64,000 nt of DNA from Caldilineaceae bacterium SB0661_bin_32 (GCA_009841235.1 VXMH01000037.1:19543-83542), one strand, 5' to 3'. Positions 48,260 through 59,009 are shown, counted from the stretch's first letter. Notes: generated by a model not told the origin, from the sequence alone. Numbers and translations: made by a program.

Positions 48260-48342
48260 CCGAAAGTGAATCAAATGCTGGTATCGTTCAGGTATGCGAG
48301 CAGCACTTCCATTCAACCCTCATTCTCTGAGAAGGATTCCCA

Positions 48343-49611
48343 ATGACAACCGTCGATACGCACCGAGCCGGGCTCTCACTACAGCGCCTCTCCCGCGTGG
48401 ACAGGCTGTTGGACAGTTACGTCGATAGAGGTCTTCTGGCCGGAACCCTGGGCCTTATCTACCGCCGCGGCGAAACCGTTTACTGCAATGCCTTCGGCCA
48501 CCGAGAACTCGGGTCCGGTCTGCCCATGACCGAGGACACTATCTTTCGCATCTACTCGATGACGAAACCAATCACGTCTGTGGCTGCCCTGATGCTGTTC
48601 GAAGAGGGTCACTTGCTCCTGGACGACCCAGTGTCAAACTACCTGCCGGAGTTTGAAGGCGCCCAGGTCTGCACGGGCGACCTCGACAACCTCGTTCCGC
48701 CGGACCGGCTCCCCACAGTCAAGGATCTTTTCTTGCACACAGCCGGGCTGAGCTACGGTTGGGACCAGGACTCACCGGTTGAAAATCTGTACCGCCAGTC
48801 CTTCGGCAACCGCGAACAGCTGCCGCTGGATAAGTTCGTACAAAAACTGGCGGCACTGCCCTTGCTCTATCATCCCGGAACCCGCTGGCGATACAGTTAT
48901 GCGACCGATGTCCTGGGCCGGCTGGTTGAAGTGCTCTCCGGAAAGTCCCTCGATGAGTTCTTCCGGCAGGAGATCTTCAAACCGCTGGCCATGACGGAAA
49001 CAGCCTTCCAGGTGGATGCCACATCATTGGACCGCTTTTCCGCCTGTTACTGCCCGCCCGGCGGCTTCAGCTTCGGCAGCGACCCTGAGCCGGACACGGA
49101 AACCGCCTCCGTGAGTTCAGATGAAGGAGGCCGCGCCGAAGAACCTACGATTGAACTCTTTGAAGCCCCCCGTGACAGCCGCTTCACAAAGACGCCGGTA
49201 TTTCTCTCCGGCGGCGGCGGTCTCGTCTCAACTATCGGCGACTACCTGCGCTTTTCTCAGATGCTGCTCAACGGCGGCGTCCTCGACGGTCAGCGGCTGC
49301 TTGGCCCCAAGACCGTCGAGATGATGCGCGCCAACCATCTGCCGGCCGACCTGGTCCCTATTGCAATCGGTGCTGACGCGCACCCCGGCTATGGCTTTGG
49401 TCTGTGCGGGAGCGTGTTGGTGGACCTGCCCGCAACCAGCACACCGGGCAGCGTGGGCATCTACGGGTGGGGAGGAGCGGCTTCAACCCAATTCTGGATC
49501 GACCCCCAGGAGGAGATGCTGGGCATTTTCATGACCCAGTTCATGCCCGCCGGCTACTACCCGGTTGCACGCGAATTTCGTGTGGCGACTTACCAGGCCA
49601 TCGTCGACTGA
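48343..49611 (+). CDS. serine hydrolase, class C beta-lactamase-related
   Basis: IYSMTKPITSVAALMLFEEGHLLLDDPV (SxxK), WRYSYATDVLGRLVE. Confidence 0.93.
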   Translation: MTTVDTHRAGLSLQRLSRVDRLLDSYVDRGLLAGTLGLIYRRGETVYCNAFGHRELGSGLPMTEDTIFRIYSMTKPITSVAALMLFEEGHLLLDDPVSNYLPEFEGAQVCTGDLDNLVPPDRLPTVKDLFLHTAGLSYGWDQDSPVENLYRQSFGNREQLPLDKFVQKLAALPLLYHPGTRWRYSYATDVLGRLVEVLSGKSLDEFFRQEIFKPLAMTETAFQVDATSLDRFSACYCPPGGFSFGSDPEPDTETASVSSDEGGRAEEPTIELFEAPRDSRFTKTPVFLSGGGGLVSTIGDYLRFSQMLLNGGVLDGQRLLGPKTVEMMRANHLPADLVPIAIGADAHPGYGFGLCGSVLVDLPATSTPGSVGIYGWGGAASTQFWIDPQEEMLGIFMTQFMPAGYYPVAREFRVATYQAIVD

Positions 49612-49636
49612 ACTGGACCACTTGCCGGATCGGATC

Positions 49637-50722
49637 ATGCCAATCCAGAAGGAATCACGACTGCTTCGCATCGGTATAGTCGGGGCAGGGCCAATCTCAC
49701 AAATCGCGCACCTGGAGGCCTGCCGCAAAGGACGCAATACGCAGCTCTACGGCCTGTGCGAAGCCGCGCCCGACCTCCTCGCGCGTGTGGCGGCAATCCA
49801 TCGCCCGCTGCGCAGTTTCACCCGTCTCGACGAAATGCTGGCCGATACGCAGATTGAGGCGGTCATTGTTGCGGTCGCCGATCAGTACCACGTTGCGTTG
49901 GCCCTGCAGGCGCTGAGAGCCGGCAAGCACGTGCTGGTCGAAAAGCCGATGGGCGTGACGGTTGAAGAGTGTGAAGCGCTCCGCGACGAAGTCGCCGCCT
50001 CCGGCCTCATCCTGCAGGTGGGGCACAACCGCCGCTTCGACCCCGGCGTCATCCACGCCCGCCGCTTCATTCAGGAGGAGATCGGCGGCCTGATGTCGGG
50101 CCAGTTCTGGTACTATGATTCCGTCCATCGCTACACCATGACCGACGCCCTCCAGCCGCTGATCGAGACCAGTTCGAGCGTGCTTCGGCCCCCAGGCAAC
50201 CCCAAAGCCGACCGCCGCCGCTACCTCATGTTGGCCCACGGCAGCCACCTGTCAGACACCGCTCGCTTCCTTTCGCAGAGCGAAATCGTGCAGGTTCGTT
50301 CCCGCTATCTGGAGCGCTTCGGCCGGCACTGTTGGTTCGTGGACGTCGCCTTCGCCGACGGCAGCCTCGGAAATCTTGAGTTGACCGTCACCGTGGCCGG
50401 GGATTTTGAAGAGGGTTTTCGCATTCAGGGCGAACACGGCAGCGTCCGCGGCCGCCTGCCCCTCTCCTGGTACCACAAATCCGGCAGCGTCGAGTGTTTC
50501 TCTACCCGCGATGACCTTTACACCCGCCCATTGGGCCAGGACGGTCACGGCTACCGGCAGCAACTCGAAGGCTGGGCCGACGCCATCCTGCACGGCATGC
50601 CGCAATGCGGCGCCAATGTCCACGACGGCCTCGCGTCCATGCGGACGATGGCCGCCATCGCCCATTCTGCCGCCACCGGCGGCGAATGGGTCGAGCTCGA
50701 ATCAGTAACAGGAGGCGTATAA
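49637..50722 (+). CDS. Gfo/Idh/MocA family oxidoreductase
   Basis: LRIGIVGAGPISQIAHL, AGKHVLVEKPMGVTVEECEAL, VGHNRRFDPGV. Confidence 0.93.
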   Translation: MPIQKESRLLRIGIVGAGPISQIAHLEACRKGRNTQLYGLCEAAPDLLARVAAIHRPLRSFTRLDEMLADTQIEAVIVAVADQYHVALALQALRAGKHVLVEKPMGVTVEECEALRDEVAASGLILQVGHNRRFDPGVIHARRFIQEEIGGLMSGQFWYYDSVHRYTMTDALQPLIETSSSVLRPPGNPKADRRRYLMLAHGSHLSDTARFLSQSEIVQVRSRYLERFGRHCWFVDVAFADGSLGNLELTVTVAGDFEEGFRIQGEHGSVRGRLPLSWYHKSGSVECFSTRDDLYTRPLGQDGHGYRQQLEGWADAILHGMPQCGANVHDGLASMRTMAAIAHSAATGGEWVELESVTGGV

Positions 50723-51559
50723 ATGGAGGTCGGAATCTTCGCTCGCACCTTTGAAGCGCCCACTCTGGCAGGCGTTCTGGACGCGGTCGCCGCTCACGGC
50801 ATACGCCATATCCAGCTCAACACCAGCTGCATGGGGCTCTCCGACATGCCGGACGGGCTGGACTCCGCAGCCTGTGAACGAGCGCGCCGCGAGATCGACG
50901 CCCGCAACATCGAGGTGGTCTCACTCTCGGCCACCTACAACATGGTCCACCCGGACCCCGCCGCCCGCGGCCAGGGTATGCGCCGCCTGGAAGTGCTGGC
51001 GTCCCGCGCCGCTGAACTGGGCACCGACCTGCTGACCCTCTGCACCGGCACTCGCAACCCGGACAACATGTGGGCGGATCATCCGCTGAACAACTCGTCT
51101 GAGGCTTGGTCAGACCTCCTGGCAGCTATGGAGCAGGCTATCGCTCTGGCCGAAGAGCACAACGTTCGTCTCGGCATTGAGCCGGAGGTTTCCAATGTGG
51201 TAAGTTCACCCGAAAAGGCGCGCGATCTGTTGGACGCGATGCGCTCTGACAAAGTCACTATCGTCATGGACGGCGCCAATGTCTTTCCCTTGGGAACGAT
51301 TCACCGCCAGCATGAGATCCTGGACGAAGCCTTCGATCTTCTGGGCGATCACATCGCCCTGGCCCACGCCAAAGACCTCAGCCGCGACGGCGAAGCCGGC
51401 CATGAAGCCGCCGGGACCGGCCTGCTGGACTACGACCATTACCTGCAACTGCTTCACCATAGCGGCTACCGCGGGGCCGTCGTCCTCCATAGTTTGACCC
51501 CGGAGCAGGTTCCCGGCTGTGTCCGCTTCCTGCAAGAGAAATTACACAACTATGCCTGA
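50723..51559 (+). CDS. sugar phosphate isomerase/epimerase (AP endonuclease 2-like TIM barrel)
   Basis: GIEPEVSNVVSSPEKARDLLDAM, MDGANVFPLG, LAHAKDLSRDG. Confidence 0.88.
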   Translation: MEVGIFARTFEAPTLAGVLDAVAAHGIRHIQLNTSCMGLSDMPDGLDSAACERARREIDARNIEVVSLSATYNMVHPDPAARGQGMRRLEVLASRAAELGTDLLTLCTGTRNPDNMWADHPLNNSSEAWSDLLAAMEQAIALAEEHNVRLGIEPEVSNVVSSPEKARDLLDAMRSDKVTIVMDGANVFPLGTIHRQHEILDEAFDLLGDHIALAHAKDLSRDGEAGHEAAGTGLLDYDHYLQLLHHSGYRGAVVLHSLTPEQVPGCVRFLQEKLHNYA

Positions 51560-51788
51560 GCCTCACCGTCGTTGTTCGTCTGAACCATCAATGAACTCCC
51601 TCCCAATTTCGCGCTCACACCGCGTTTGCCGGCTCGCCGCCTCATTCTAAACAGGAGAGGAACACCCATGAGTGGCCAAATGAGCGTTGCAGACAGGCGC
51701 CCAGCAAATGGTCCTCAAGCCAACTGCCTGCCTGCTCATGTATAGGAAGAAGAGTTACAGGAGTGAGATAAGTGGCGCCCCCAGACTC

Positions 51789-52595
51789 TCAGCCCTGGGA
51801 GAGTGGAAACTTCTCCTCCATCCACGAACGCCACAGGGGTTCTTCACGGGTAACAACCTCAGTCGCATCCTTGCCGTACAGATAGAACCTGACCGACAAC
51901 AGGATCTGATCGTTGATGGGCCAAACGAACAGGTGCGCGACCCCGGAAGTCGGTTCGTCAATGTGCAGAATAACTTCCGTATCGGTTGGAATTGTATCGA
52001 CCACGCCCGAAAATTTCAGCCCACCAGCGGGCGCTGCGAAGCGCTCGCCCGGCTTGGGGTTTGCGAAGCCAAGCGCAGAAGACACGTCGTCCCACGCCTG
52101 GGCCTCCTCCGCGGCCGTGCCCATCAGTTCCAGCAAAGCGCAGGGCTCCCCCCGGTGATGGCCCATGTAGATCTGCAGGATGCGGAAGAAGGCCGGCCAG
52201 CCCGCCTCCGTAGCTTCGATATGGTTGTCATACTCGTCGCTGTCCACGAACAGACCATGCTCTACGCTCAAAAGGCACGAATGATCGTCCCTTTCCTCTA
52301 TGTTCCAGTCCGTCGCTACCTCCGGTCCGCCCGGTATGAATTCATCGCTTATGACCGAGAAGCCTCGCGGCGGATCCCACTGCGTCATCGTCGCCGCCGA
52401 GGATATGCCGGGACCAAAATGACAGATCAGTTGAGCAGGCCGACCATCCGCGCCCACCGAAAATTCGGACCGCGTAAACCATGACGAAAGGCCGGCATCG
52501 GTCCCGATTGCCTGCCAAACTTCCTCAACCGAGCCCGGCACCTCAACCTCTCCCCGTACCCACCTGCGTCCCGAGGGATCAACTCTTACGCTCAT
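51789..52595 (-). CDS. SRPBCC/START-like domain protein
   Basis: VEVPGSVEEVWQAIGTDAGLSSWFTRSEF; GTAAEEAQAWDDVSSALGF. Confidence 0.8.
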   Translation of the reverse strand: MSVRVDPSGRRWVRGEVEVPGSVEEVWQAIGTDAGLSSWFTRSEFSVGADGRPAQLICHFGPGISSAATMTQWDPPRGFSVISDEFIPGGPEVATDWNIEERDDHSCLLSVEHGLFVDSDEYDNHIEATEAGWPAFFRILQIYMGHHRGEPCALLELMGTAAEEAQAWDDVSSALGFANPKPGERFAAPAGGLKFSGVVDTIPTDTEVILHIDEPTSGVAHLFVWPINDQILLSVRFYLYGKDATEVVTREEPLWRSWMEEKFPLSQG

Positions 52596-52846
52596 GATTG
52601 CTCCAATCTACACTGGACGTTGTGCGCAACACTATCTGAATCATCCCCCAGTTTCGGCTCAAGTGCAAGCGGGGCTCGGGCATTCGATTCCCGGCACTAT
52701 GGATTTCCGTCCAACTTCACCCCTTGCGCTCGGACCTGAAACCCCACATAATGTGCGCAGGACGCATCGGGACTGTCGTACGCGTCCAGCCCCCTGAACC
52801 GGGCCTTTCTTAAACAATGGTCATCTCGTAACCTTAGGAGATTCCA

Positions 52847-53503
52847 ATGGATCTTCAGTCGATCCTCCAAACATGGATTAACGTACTGACGAAGCCCGGC
52901 GAGGAGGTCTTTGCAGCCGAACGCGAAAAAACCTCGGCGACACTGTCTACCGCGCTTGTGTGGATGATCCTGGCCGCCGTAGTCACAGCGCTCCTGGGCC
53001 TGCTTCAGGCACAGATACTTGGCTCCGCAATGGGCGGAATGGGACAGATTGTGGATTTGCTCCCCTCTGAACTTCAAGGTGAGTTCGGGACAATAGCGGA
53101 AAGTAGCGCGACTGAATGGACAGGTTTCAGCCTCCTGTCCATTATCTTCTTGCCGCTCTTCTTCCTCATTGGAGTTGGCGTCTACCACCTTATCGCTACA
53201 GTACTGGGTGGGCGCGGACAGTATGGCCGCTATGCCTACCTCACCGCAACCTACTCCGCACCGCTCATGATCGTTGGGTCCGTTCTCGGTTTTGTTCCGG
53301 TGCTGGGGGGCTGTCTGAACCTGATTCTGGGCATCTACCAGTTTGTGCTCACATACTTCGCCGTCAAGGTGGAATACGGGCTCTCACAAGGGCGGGCAAT
53401 CGTTGTGGTCGTCATCCCTCTTTTGGCCGGGCTGGTCCTGGCAGTATGCCTGGCGACACTGGTCGTCGGCACCCTGGTCGCCGTTTTCGGCGGTAGTCAA
53501 TGA
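52847..53503 (+). CDS. YIP1-family membrane protein
   Basis: GVYHLIATVLGGRGQYGRYAYLTATYSAPLMIVGSVLGFVPVLGG. Confidence 0.82.
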   Translation: MDLQSILQTWINVLTKPGEEVFAAEREKTSATLSTALVWMILAAVVTALLGLLQAQILGSAMGGMGQIVDLLPSELQGEFGTIAESSATEWTGFSLLSIIFLPLFFLIGVGVYHLIATVLGGRGQYGRYAYLTATYSAPLMIVGSVLGFVPVLGGCLNLILGIYQFVLTYFAVKVEYGLSQGRAIVVVVIPLLAGLVLAVCLATLVVGTLVAVFGGSQ

Positions 53504-54405
53504 CCGTCATCGACGCGCACAACCACCCTGACTGGCTCGGCCATGATCTGCCCAAATTCCTGGCCAACATGGACCGCTTCGGCATCGACAAGACCTGGCT
53601 GCTGACATGGGAGTGCCCGGCGGATGAGTACAATCCGGCCAGCTACTTCCCTGCAATGCACTTTGGCGAAGGCAGCGCCTATCCAGTCCCGTTTGCAGCT
53701 TGCCTCCGCTACAAACGGGCCGCCCCGCACCGCTTCATACTTGGCTACGCGCCGGACCCCCGCCGGCCTGAAGCCATCGATCAGCTCCAGGCGGCAATCG
53801 AAATCCACGGTGTACAGGTCTGCGGCGAAATCAAGCTTCGGATGCTCTATGACAATCCCGACGCCCTGCAACTGTTCCATTTCTGCGGCGAAAAGGGGTT
53901 GCCTGTCACCTTCCACCTCGACTATCCTATCCCAACCGGCCATCGCTATCCCCGCACCGACTGGTGGTACGGCGGCAGTATCGAAGCCTTCGAGCGGGCC
54001 TTACAGGCCTGCCCCGATACAGTCTTCATCGGCCACGCGCCCGGCTTCTGGGCCCACATCTCCGGCGATGATCAGTACGACAAGGTCGGGTATCCCAACG
54101 GCCCGGTTCTCCCCGGAGGCCGACTCTTCCACCTCTTTCGCACCTACCCCAACCTCTACGCCGACCTCTCCGCCGGCTCCGCCTACACCGCGCTGACGCG
54201 GGACTTCAGCCAACTCGAAAGCCACCCCTTCTCTTCCGAGAGCGGGGCGACTGCCGAGCCTTTCTTCCTCGAATTCCAGGACCGGCTGCTCTTCGGCCGC
54301 GACCATTTCGACGACCGCATGCAGACGCTTCTCAACAACCTGGAACTGCCCACAGACGTCCGCCGCAAGATATTCTGCGCCAATGCCGAGGCGCTCCTGG
54401 CGTAG
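53500..54405 (+). CDS. amidohydrolase family protein
   Basis: VIDAHNHPDWLG, LPVTFHLDYP, FIGHAPGFW, LLFGRDHFD; ATGA overlap with upstream gene. Confidence 0.87.
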   Translation: MTVIDAHNHPDWLGHDLPKFLANMDRFGIDKTWLLTWECPADEYNPASYFPAMHFGEGSAYPVPFAACLRYKRAAPHRFILGYAPDPRRPEAIDQLQAAIEIHGVQVCGEIKLRMLYDNPDALQLFHFCGEKGLPVTFHLDYPIPTGHRYPRTDWWYGGSIEAFERALQACPDTVFIGHAPGFWAHISGDDQYDKVGYPNGPVLPGGRLFHLFRTYPNLYADLSAGSAYTALTRDFSQLESHPFSSESGATAEPFFLEFQDRLLFGRDHFDDRMQTLLNNLELPTDVRRKIFCANAEALLA

Positions 54406-54513
54406 AATACTGCTTGCCGGGGTCCGTCACTTTCCTTTTGTTCGCTTCGCTGGAGAACTGTCCGGGGATAGTGCGAGGATTCTCAAATGGGGAGCCGGAA
54501 GGGCAGGTCTTCC

Positions 54514-55473
54514 TTAGTCGTCCAGCGCTTCTGTGGCGCCCAGGGCAGCCGCCATCAGCTTCCTGTAGCGGGTCGCGTCTACCTTGGATACAACGTCCAC
54601 GTCGGTCCATTCGCCTTCTCTTGCAAATCCGTCTGTCAGGATACGCCGGTCGAAAACCGTAGCTCCCCTTGTCGCGCCGCTTGAAAGCGCCACGTGTACA
54701 GGCCGGCGTTCCGACGCGGCGCCTGCCGGGTCGATCACCGTCGCCACGGTTCCGGCGTCGCCGATAAGGGAAAACTCCATCCCGAAGAAACGGCAATAGT
54801 GCAGGGCGATGCCGCCGGCGATGCGCGCGCCCGCCCCTTTTGCCTGAGTCAGTTTCCTTGCTTCCTCCACTGTGAATCGCACCTGCACGAAAGGATCAAG
54901 AGGGTACAATGTAACCGGCAGCCCGCTGTGAAGCACGATAGCCGCCGCCTCTGGGTCGTAGCGAACGTTGAACTCCGCCGCCGGTGTCGTATTGCCGGGC
55001 GCCGCGAAAGTCCCGCCCATCACATACAGCCGCTCGATTTTGTCCTCGATTCGCGGATACAATCGCAGCAGCATGGCGATATTGGTCAGCGGAGCCAGGC
55101 AGATCAGCGTCATCGGCCCGGCCGAATCGGCCAGAGTGCGCCGCAGAAACTCGACCGCGTGGACTCCGGCCTCGCTGCGCCGCGGCGCCGGCAGTCCAAG
55201 ATCCCCCATTCCGTCACGACCATGCAAGGGCGGGGCCGGCAGCCCAGGCTCGAGAATCGGCCTGTCCATCCCTGCCGCCACCGGGACTGGTGGCGCACCG
55301 ATCGCGTCCAGCAGCGTGAGCGTATTGCTGACCACCTGTTCCAGCGCGCAGTTTCCGGCCACACAGGTAATACCGCGTACATCCAGCGCAGGAGACGCCG
55401 TCGCCAGCAGCAAAGCCAGCGCATCGTCGCCTCCAGTATCAACATCGAGCAATACGGGGAGCGCGTTCGTCAT
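54514..55473 (-). CDS. inosine-uridine preferring nucleoside hydrolase family
   Basis: LLDVDTGGDDALALLLA, PMTLICLAPLTNIAMLLRLYP, ERLYVMGGTF, AEFNVRYDPEAA. Confidence 0.93.
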   Translation of the reverse strand: MTNALPVLLDVDTGGDDALALLLATASPALDVRGITCVAGNCALEQVVSNTLTLLDAIGAPPVPVAAGMDRPILEPGLPAPPLHGRDGMGDLGLPAPRRSEAGVHAVEFLRRTLADSAGPMTLICLAPLTNIAMLLRLYPRIEDKIERLYVMGGTFAAPGNTTPAAEFNVRYDPEAAAIVLHSGLPVTLYPLDPFVQVRFTVEEARKLTQAKGAGARIAGGIALHYCRFFGMEFSLIGDAGTVATVIDPAGAASERRPVHVALSSGATRGATVFDRRILTDGFAREGEWTDVDVVSKVDATRYRKLMAAALGATEALDD

Positions 55474-55483
55474 GTCCAAACTC

Positions 55484-56725
55484 CTATCCTGCTGACGACG
55501 GGTCCATTGTCGCCGTCGAAGAACCGCTGCGTCTGTGCAGCGCAATGGCAAATGCCGCCATGAGCAGCGCGCCCAATACGGGAGCCATGACAAGGCCCTC
55601 CAGTGCCGTGTCCAGTGTCACCTGGTCCGCTACCCAGCCGGTGAACGTCGCACCCAGCCCCCCCGGCCACCAGCCCAACCCCATCACCAGGCCCGACGCC
55701 ATCGCCATGCCCCGCGGCCACACCTCCTGGGCGACGACAACGGTCGTCGGGTAGGTGCATCCCAACAGGAAGCCGATCGCCCCCGCATGGATGAACTGCA
55801 GGCCGCCGCCCGAGTTGATGAAGAACCAGTAAGCCGGCCCGAGCAAAGCGAAACTGCTCAGCAACACCTGCCAGCGTCCGAACCGGTCTGACAGGATTCC
55901 CCCAAAGAGGCTTCCCACGCCGATAAGGAGCGAGAGTACGAAGAGCATCTGCCCGCCGTAAACAACGGAATAGCCCCTGTCCTCCAGCAAAGTCGGCAGA
56001 TAGGTCGTCAGACTGAGTTGGAACCAGGCGCGGGTCATCGCTACCACCGTGATCAGGACCAGTCCCAACAGGAAGCCCTGACCGGCGCGAGACTGCCGCT
56101 GACGATGCGCTTCGCGATCGACTTTGCTCTCCTGCCCAAGCCCATTGACCAGCCAGATAGCGGCCAAGACCACAACCGGCAACAGGACAACTGTCCCCTT
56201 CAACCCCAGCAACGCAAATCCAATCGCCAGGAGAAGCGGGCTGCCCGCCGAGCCAATGTTCCCGCCGACGGCAAAGAACGAGACCGCACGCCCCCGCTTC
56301 CCCGCCTCGGTCGCCTTTGTGACAACCGAAGCGCCCGCCGGATGAAACGCCGCCGACCCAAACCCGGCCAGCGCCACACCCGCGAGCAAGACCCAATAGT
56401 TGCTGCTGAAGCCGAGCACAGACATGATCAGCCCCAGCCACAGTACGCTCAGAGCCGTAATGCGCCGCGCATCAAAACGGTCGATGAAGTATCCAAACAG
56501 CGGCTGCGCCAGCGACATCGTCGTGGTCCCAACCAGAGTTATCATGCCGATCTGTCCGTAAGTCAGCCCGAACTCGGCGCGGTAGAGCGGAAAGAACACC
56601 GGCAGATACTGGTGGAAAAGCTCCAGCAGAAAGTGCCCGCCCGCCACCAGGAGCACCGTATTCGTCAGTAATCTGTGCTTGAGAGTAGCCCGTGGAAGGG
56701 CTTGCGTCCCCGTGTCGCTGACCAT
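55484..56725 (-). CDS. MFS transporter
   Basis: About 414 aa from MVSDTGTQ; GQIGMITLVGTTTMSLAQPLFGYFIDRFDARRI, GILSDRFGRWQVLL. Confidence 0.88.
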   Translation of the reverse strand: MVSDTGTQALPRATLKHRLLTNTVLLVAGGHFLLELFHQYLPVFFPLYRAEFGLTYGQIGMITLVGTTTMSLAQPLFGYFIDRFDARRITALSVLWLGLIMSVLGFSSNYWVLLAGVALAGFGSAAFHPAGASVVTKATEAGKRGRAVSFFAVGGNIGSAGSPLLLAIGFALLGLKGTVVLLPVVVLAAIWLVNGLGQESKVDREAHRQRQSRAGQGFLLGLVLITVVAMTRAWFQLSLTTYLPTLLEDRGYSVVYGGQMLFVLSLLIGVGSLFGGILSDRFGRWQVLLSSFALLGPAYWFFINSGGGLQFIHAGAIGFLLGCTYPTTVVVAQEVWPRGMAMASGLVMGLGWWPGGLGATFTGWVADQVTLDTALEGLVMAPVLGALLMAAFAIALHRRSGSSTATMDPSSAG

Positions 56726-57015
56726 CTTGCCCTTTTTTTCGCCTGAAGCGAGCAGGCCCGTCTGAAAATCACACTCGCCTGCGGAATCGTCTCGCACGGC
56801 CGCCGCGTTCAGCGCGCTCGTGGACTGCATCCCGCCCCATCGAGCGGCGCCCAAAACAAAGAGGGATGGAAGATCAACGGTCTTCATCCCTCGTACTGGG
56901 CCATGATAATATGCAACTGAGGAACTGGCAACTTGCGCAGGTTCACACCGGGCTACCGCTTTTCCGTTCACGGAACTGGTGACATCGCCGTCAAAGAAGG
57001 GGCGGCACTCCGACC

Positions 57016-57726
57016 ATGTTTAACGTCTGTCCCAACTGCGGACTCTACCGCGTCGACAAGACAGTCTCCGGACCGAATATATGTGTCGAAGCGCCCAGTC
57101 CCGGCAGCCCGGCAGACCTTCATGGAAGGCCGCCGACAGCCCTTGCCGCCTGCCCGCACTGCGGCCACTTACATCCATTTCTGAGGCTGCCGCTCCTCCT
57201 GGTCGGCGGGGCGAGCGCAACCGGAAAGAGCGCCATTCTTCAGGCGCTGACGGGCCGGTTCACCGCCGCCGTGCTCCTCGAATCGGACCTGCTCTGGTTG
57301 AAAGAGTTCGAAGATCCGCCCGACGGCAATCGCAGCTTCTTTGAGACATGGCTGCGGATGGCCAAGAACATCAATCAAAGCGGGCGGCCAGCGGCTCTCT
57401 TTGGCGCCGGATTGGCCGTACCCGAGAACATCGAACAGTGCGTGGAGCGCCGCTACTTCAGCCAGACGCACTACCTGGCCCTGGTGTGTGAAGAAGAGAC
57501 GCTCCGCCGCCGGCTCCTGACCCGACCGGCTTGGCGCAAGAGCAACGAACCGGAGCAGCTGAAAGCGCAAATGGACTTCAACCGCTGGCTTCAAACAGAA
57601 GGACCGAATCAAACACCGCAAGTAGCTATACTGGATACCACCGGCGCCAATGTCGCGGACTCGGCTTACGCGGTCAGAGAATGGATGGAACGCGCCCTCG
57701 CGGCGGGACCGCCCCACGCGGAATGA
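57016..57726 (+). CDS. zinc-ribbon-like N-terminus fused to P-loop (nucleoside/shikimate kinase-like) domain
   Basis: CPNCGLY...CPHCGHL, Walker A GGASATGKSAI, ETLRRRLLTRPAWR LID-like segment. Confidence 0.72.
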   Translation: MFNVCPNCGLYRVDKTVSGPNICVEAPSPGSPADLHGRPPTALAACPHCGHLHPFLRLPLLLVGGASATGKSAILQALTGRFTAAVLLESDLLWLKEFEDPPDGNRSFFETWLRMAKNINQSGRPAALFGAGLAVPENIEQCVERRYFSQTHYLALVCEEETLRRRLLTRPAWRKSNEPEQLKAQMDFNRWLQTEGPNQTPQVAILDTTGANVADSAYAVREWMERALAAGPPHAE

Positions 57727-57729
57727 CCG

Positions 57730-59001
57730 ATGAACTCCTCCGACAGCCTTTGGCGAAACCGGGCCTTCACACGGCTGTGGGTCGCGCACATCACCTCCGG
57801 CGCCGGGACTGCTATCACCAATGTCGCTCTACCCTTGGCAGCCGTCCTCGTTCTGGGGGCGACACCCTCAGAGATGGGGCTGCTCGCCGCCGCCGCTTCT
57901 CTGCCCAACCTGCTCTTCGGCCTCATCGCCGGCGTCTGGGTGGACCGGGTCAGGCGCAAGCCAATACTGGTCTGGGCTGATATCGGCCGCGCCTTGCTGC
58001 TCCTCTCCATTCCCGCAGCCGCATTCCTGGGCCAGCTCTCTTTCCTGCACCTCTGGACTGTAGCGTTCGCGGTAGGCACATTCACAGTATTCTTCCAGAT
58101 CGGAGCCATTTCAGTGCTGCCCGCCCTGGTCGAGAAGCGAGATCTGGTCGAGGCAAACAGTAAACTTTCGACCAGCGATGCCGTTATCTCCATCGTGGGA
58201 CCGGCCGCCGGCGGAGGCCTGGTGCAGCTCTTCAGCGCCCCCAAAGCCATCCTCATCGACGCCGTTTCCTATCTTCTTTCCGCCCTGGCGCTCAGCGGCG
58301 TTGCCGAACAGGGGCCGCAACAGGCGGCACAGCCTGACAGCCAAGGCCCTGATGGACCTGCTTCCGGTTTCCGATTGGCCGCGATTTCGTTCGGCCGCGA
58401 AGTTGGGGAGGGGGTGTACGAGCTCCTTCGAACGCCACTCCTGAGAGCGCTTACCATCACATCCAGCCTGGGAATGCTGGCCGGTTCGCTGGCAGGAGCC
58501 GTGCAGATGCTCTTCCTGGTCGATCAGCTGAGTTTCACGCCTTCCGTCATCGGCATTGTCGCAGCCTGCAGCGGCGCGGGTTCCCTTCTGGGCGCGATGC
58601 TTGCCGGAAGAGCGGCGCGAATTCTGCAGGCTGGAAATACGCTCGTTGTGGGTAAACTGCTGTGGATTGCCGGCGCCTTGCTGCTTGCCAGTGCCGACCT
58701 GATCGGTTACGAGCTTGTTGCCGCCGGCGTTTCGCAGGCGCTGGTCGGGCTGGGCAGCACCCTCTACTTCGTCAATCAGATCAGTTTGCGCCAAGCGATT
58801 ACATCCGTACGGCTCTTGGGACGCGTGACGGCGGCTCGGCGTTTTGTGCTCTTCGGCGTGGCAACCGGCGGCGCCCTGATCGGCGGCGCTCTCGGAGAGG
58901 CAATCGGCCTGCGAGCGACGCTCCTGGTCGGCGCCGCAGCCCTTACACTGGAGCTGGCCCTGCTCTACTTCTCAAGAGTCAGGAGGGCGAGAATCGAGTA
59001 G
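57730..59001 (+). CDS. MFS transporter
   Basis: LWRNRAFTRLWVAHITSGAGTAITNVALPL, GLIAGVWVDRVRRKPILVWADIGRA. Confidence 0.9.
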   Translation: MNSSDSLWRNRAFTRLWVAHITSGAGTAITNVALPLAAVLVLGATPSEMGLLAAAASLPNLLFGLIAGVWVDRVRRKPILVWADIGRALLLLSIPAAAFLGQLSFLHLWTVAFAVGTFTVFFQIGAISVLPALVEKRDLVEANSKLSTSDAVISIVGPAAGGGLVQLFSAPKAILIDAVSYLLSALALSGVAEQGPQQAAQPDSQGPDGPASGFRLAAISFGREVGEGVYELLRTPLLRALTITSSLGMLAGSLAGAVQMLFLVDQLSFTPSVIGIVAACSGAGSLLGAMLAGRAARILQAGNTLVVGKLLWIAGALLLASADLIGYELVAAGVSQALVGLGSTLYFVNQISLRQAITSVRLLGRVTAARRFVLFGVATGGALIGGALGEAIGLRATLLVGAAALTLELALLYFSRVRRARIE

Positions 59002-59009
59002 TCGGAACG

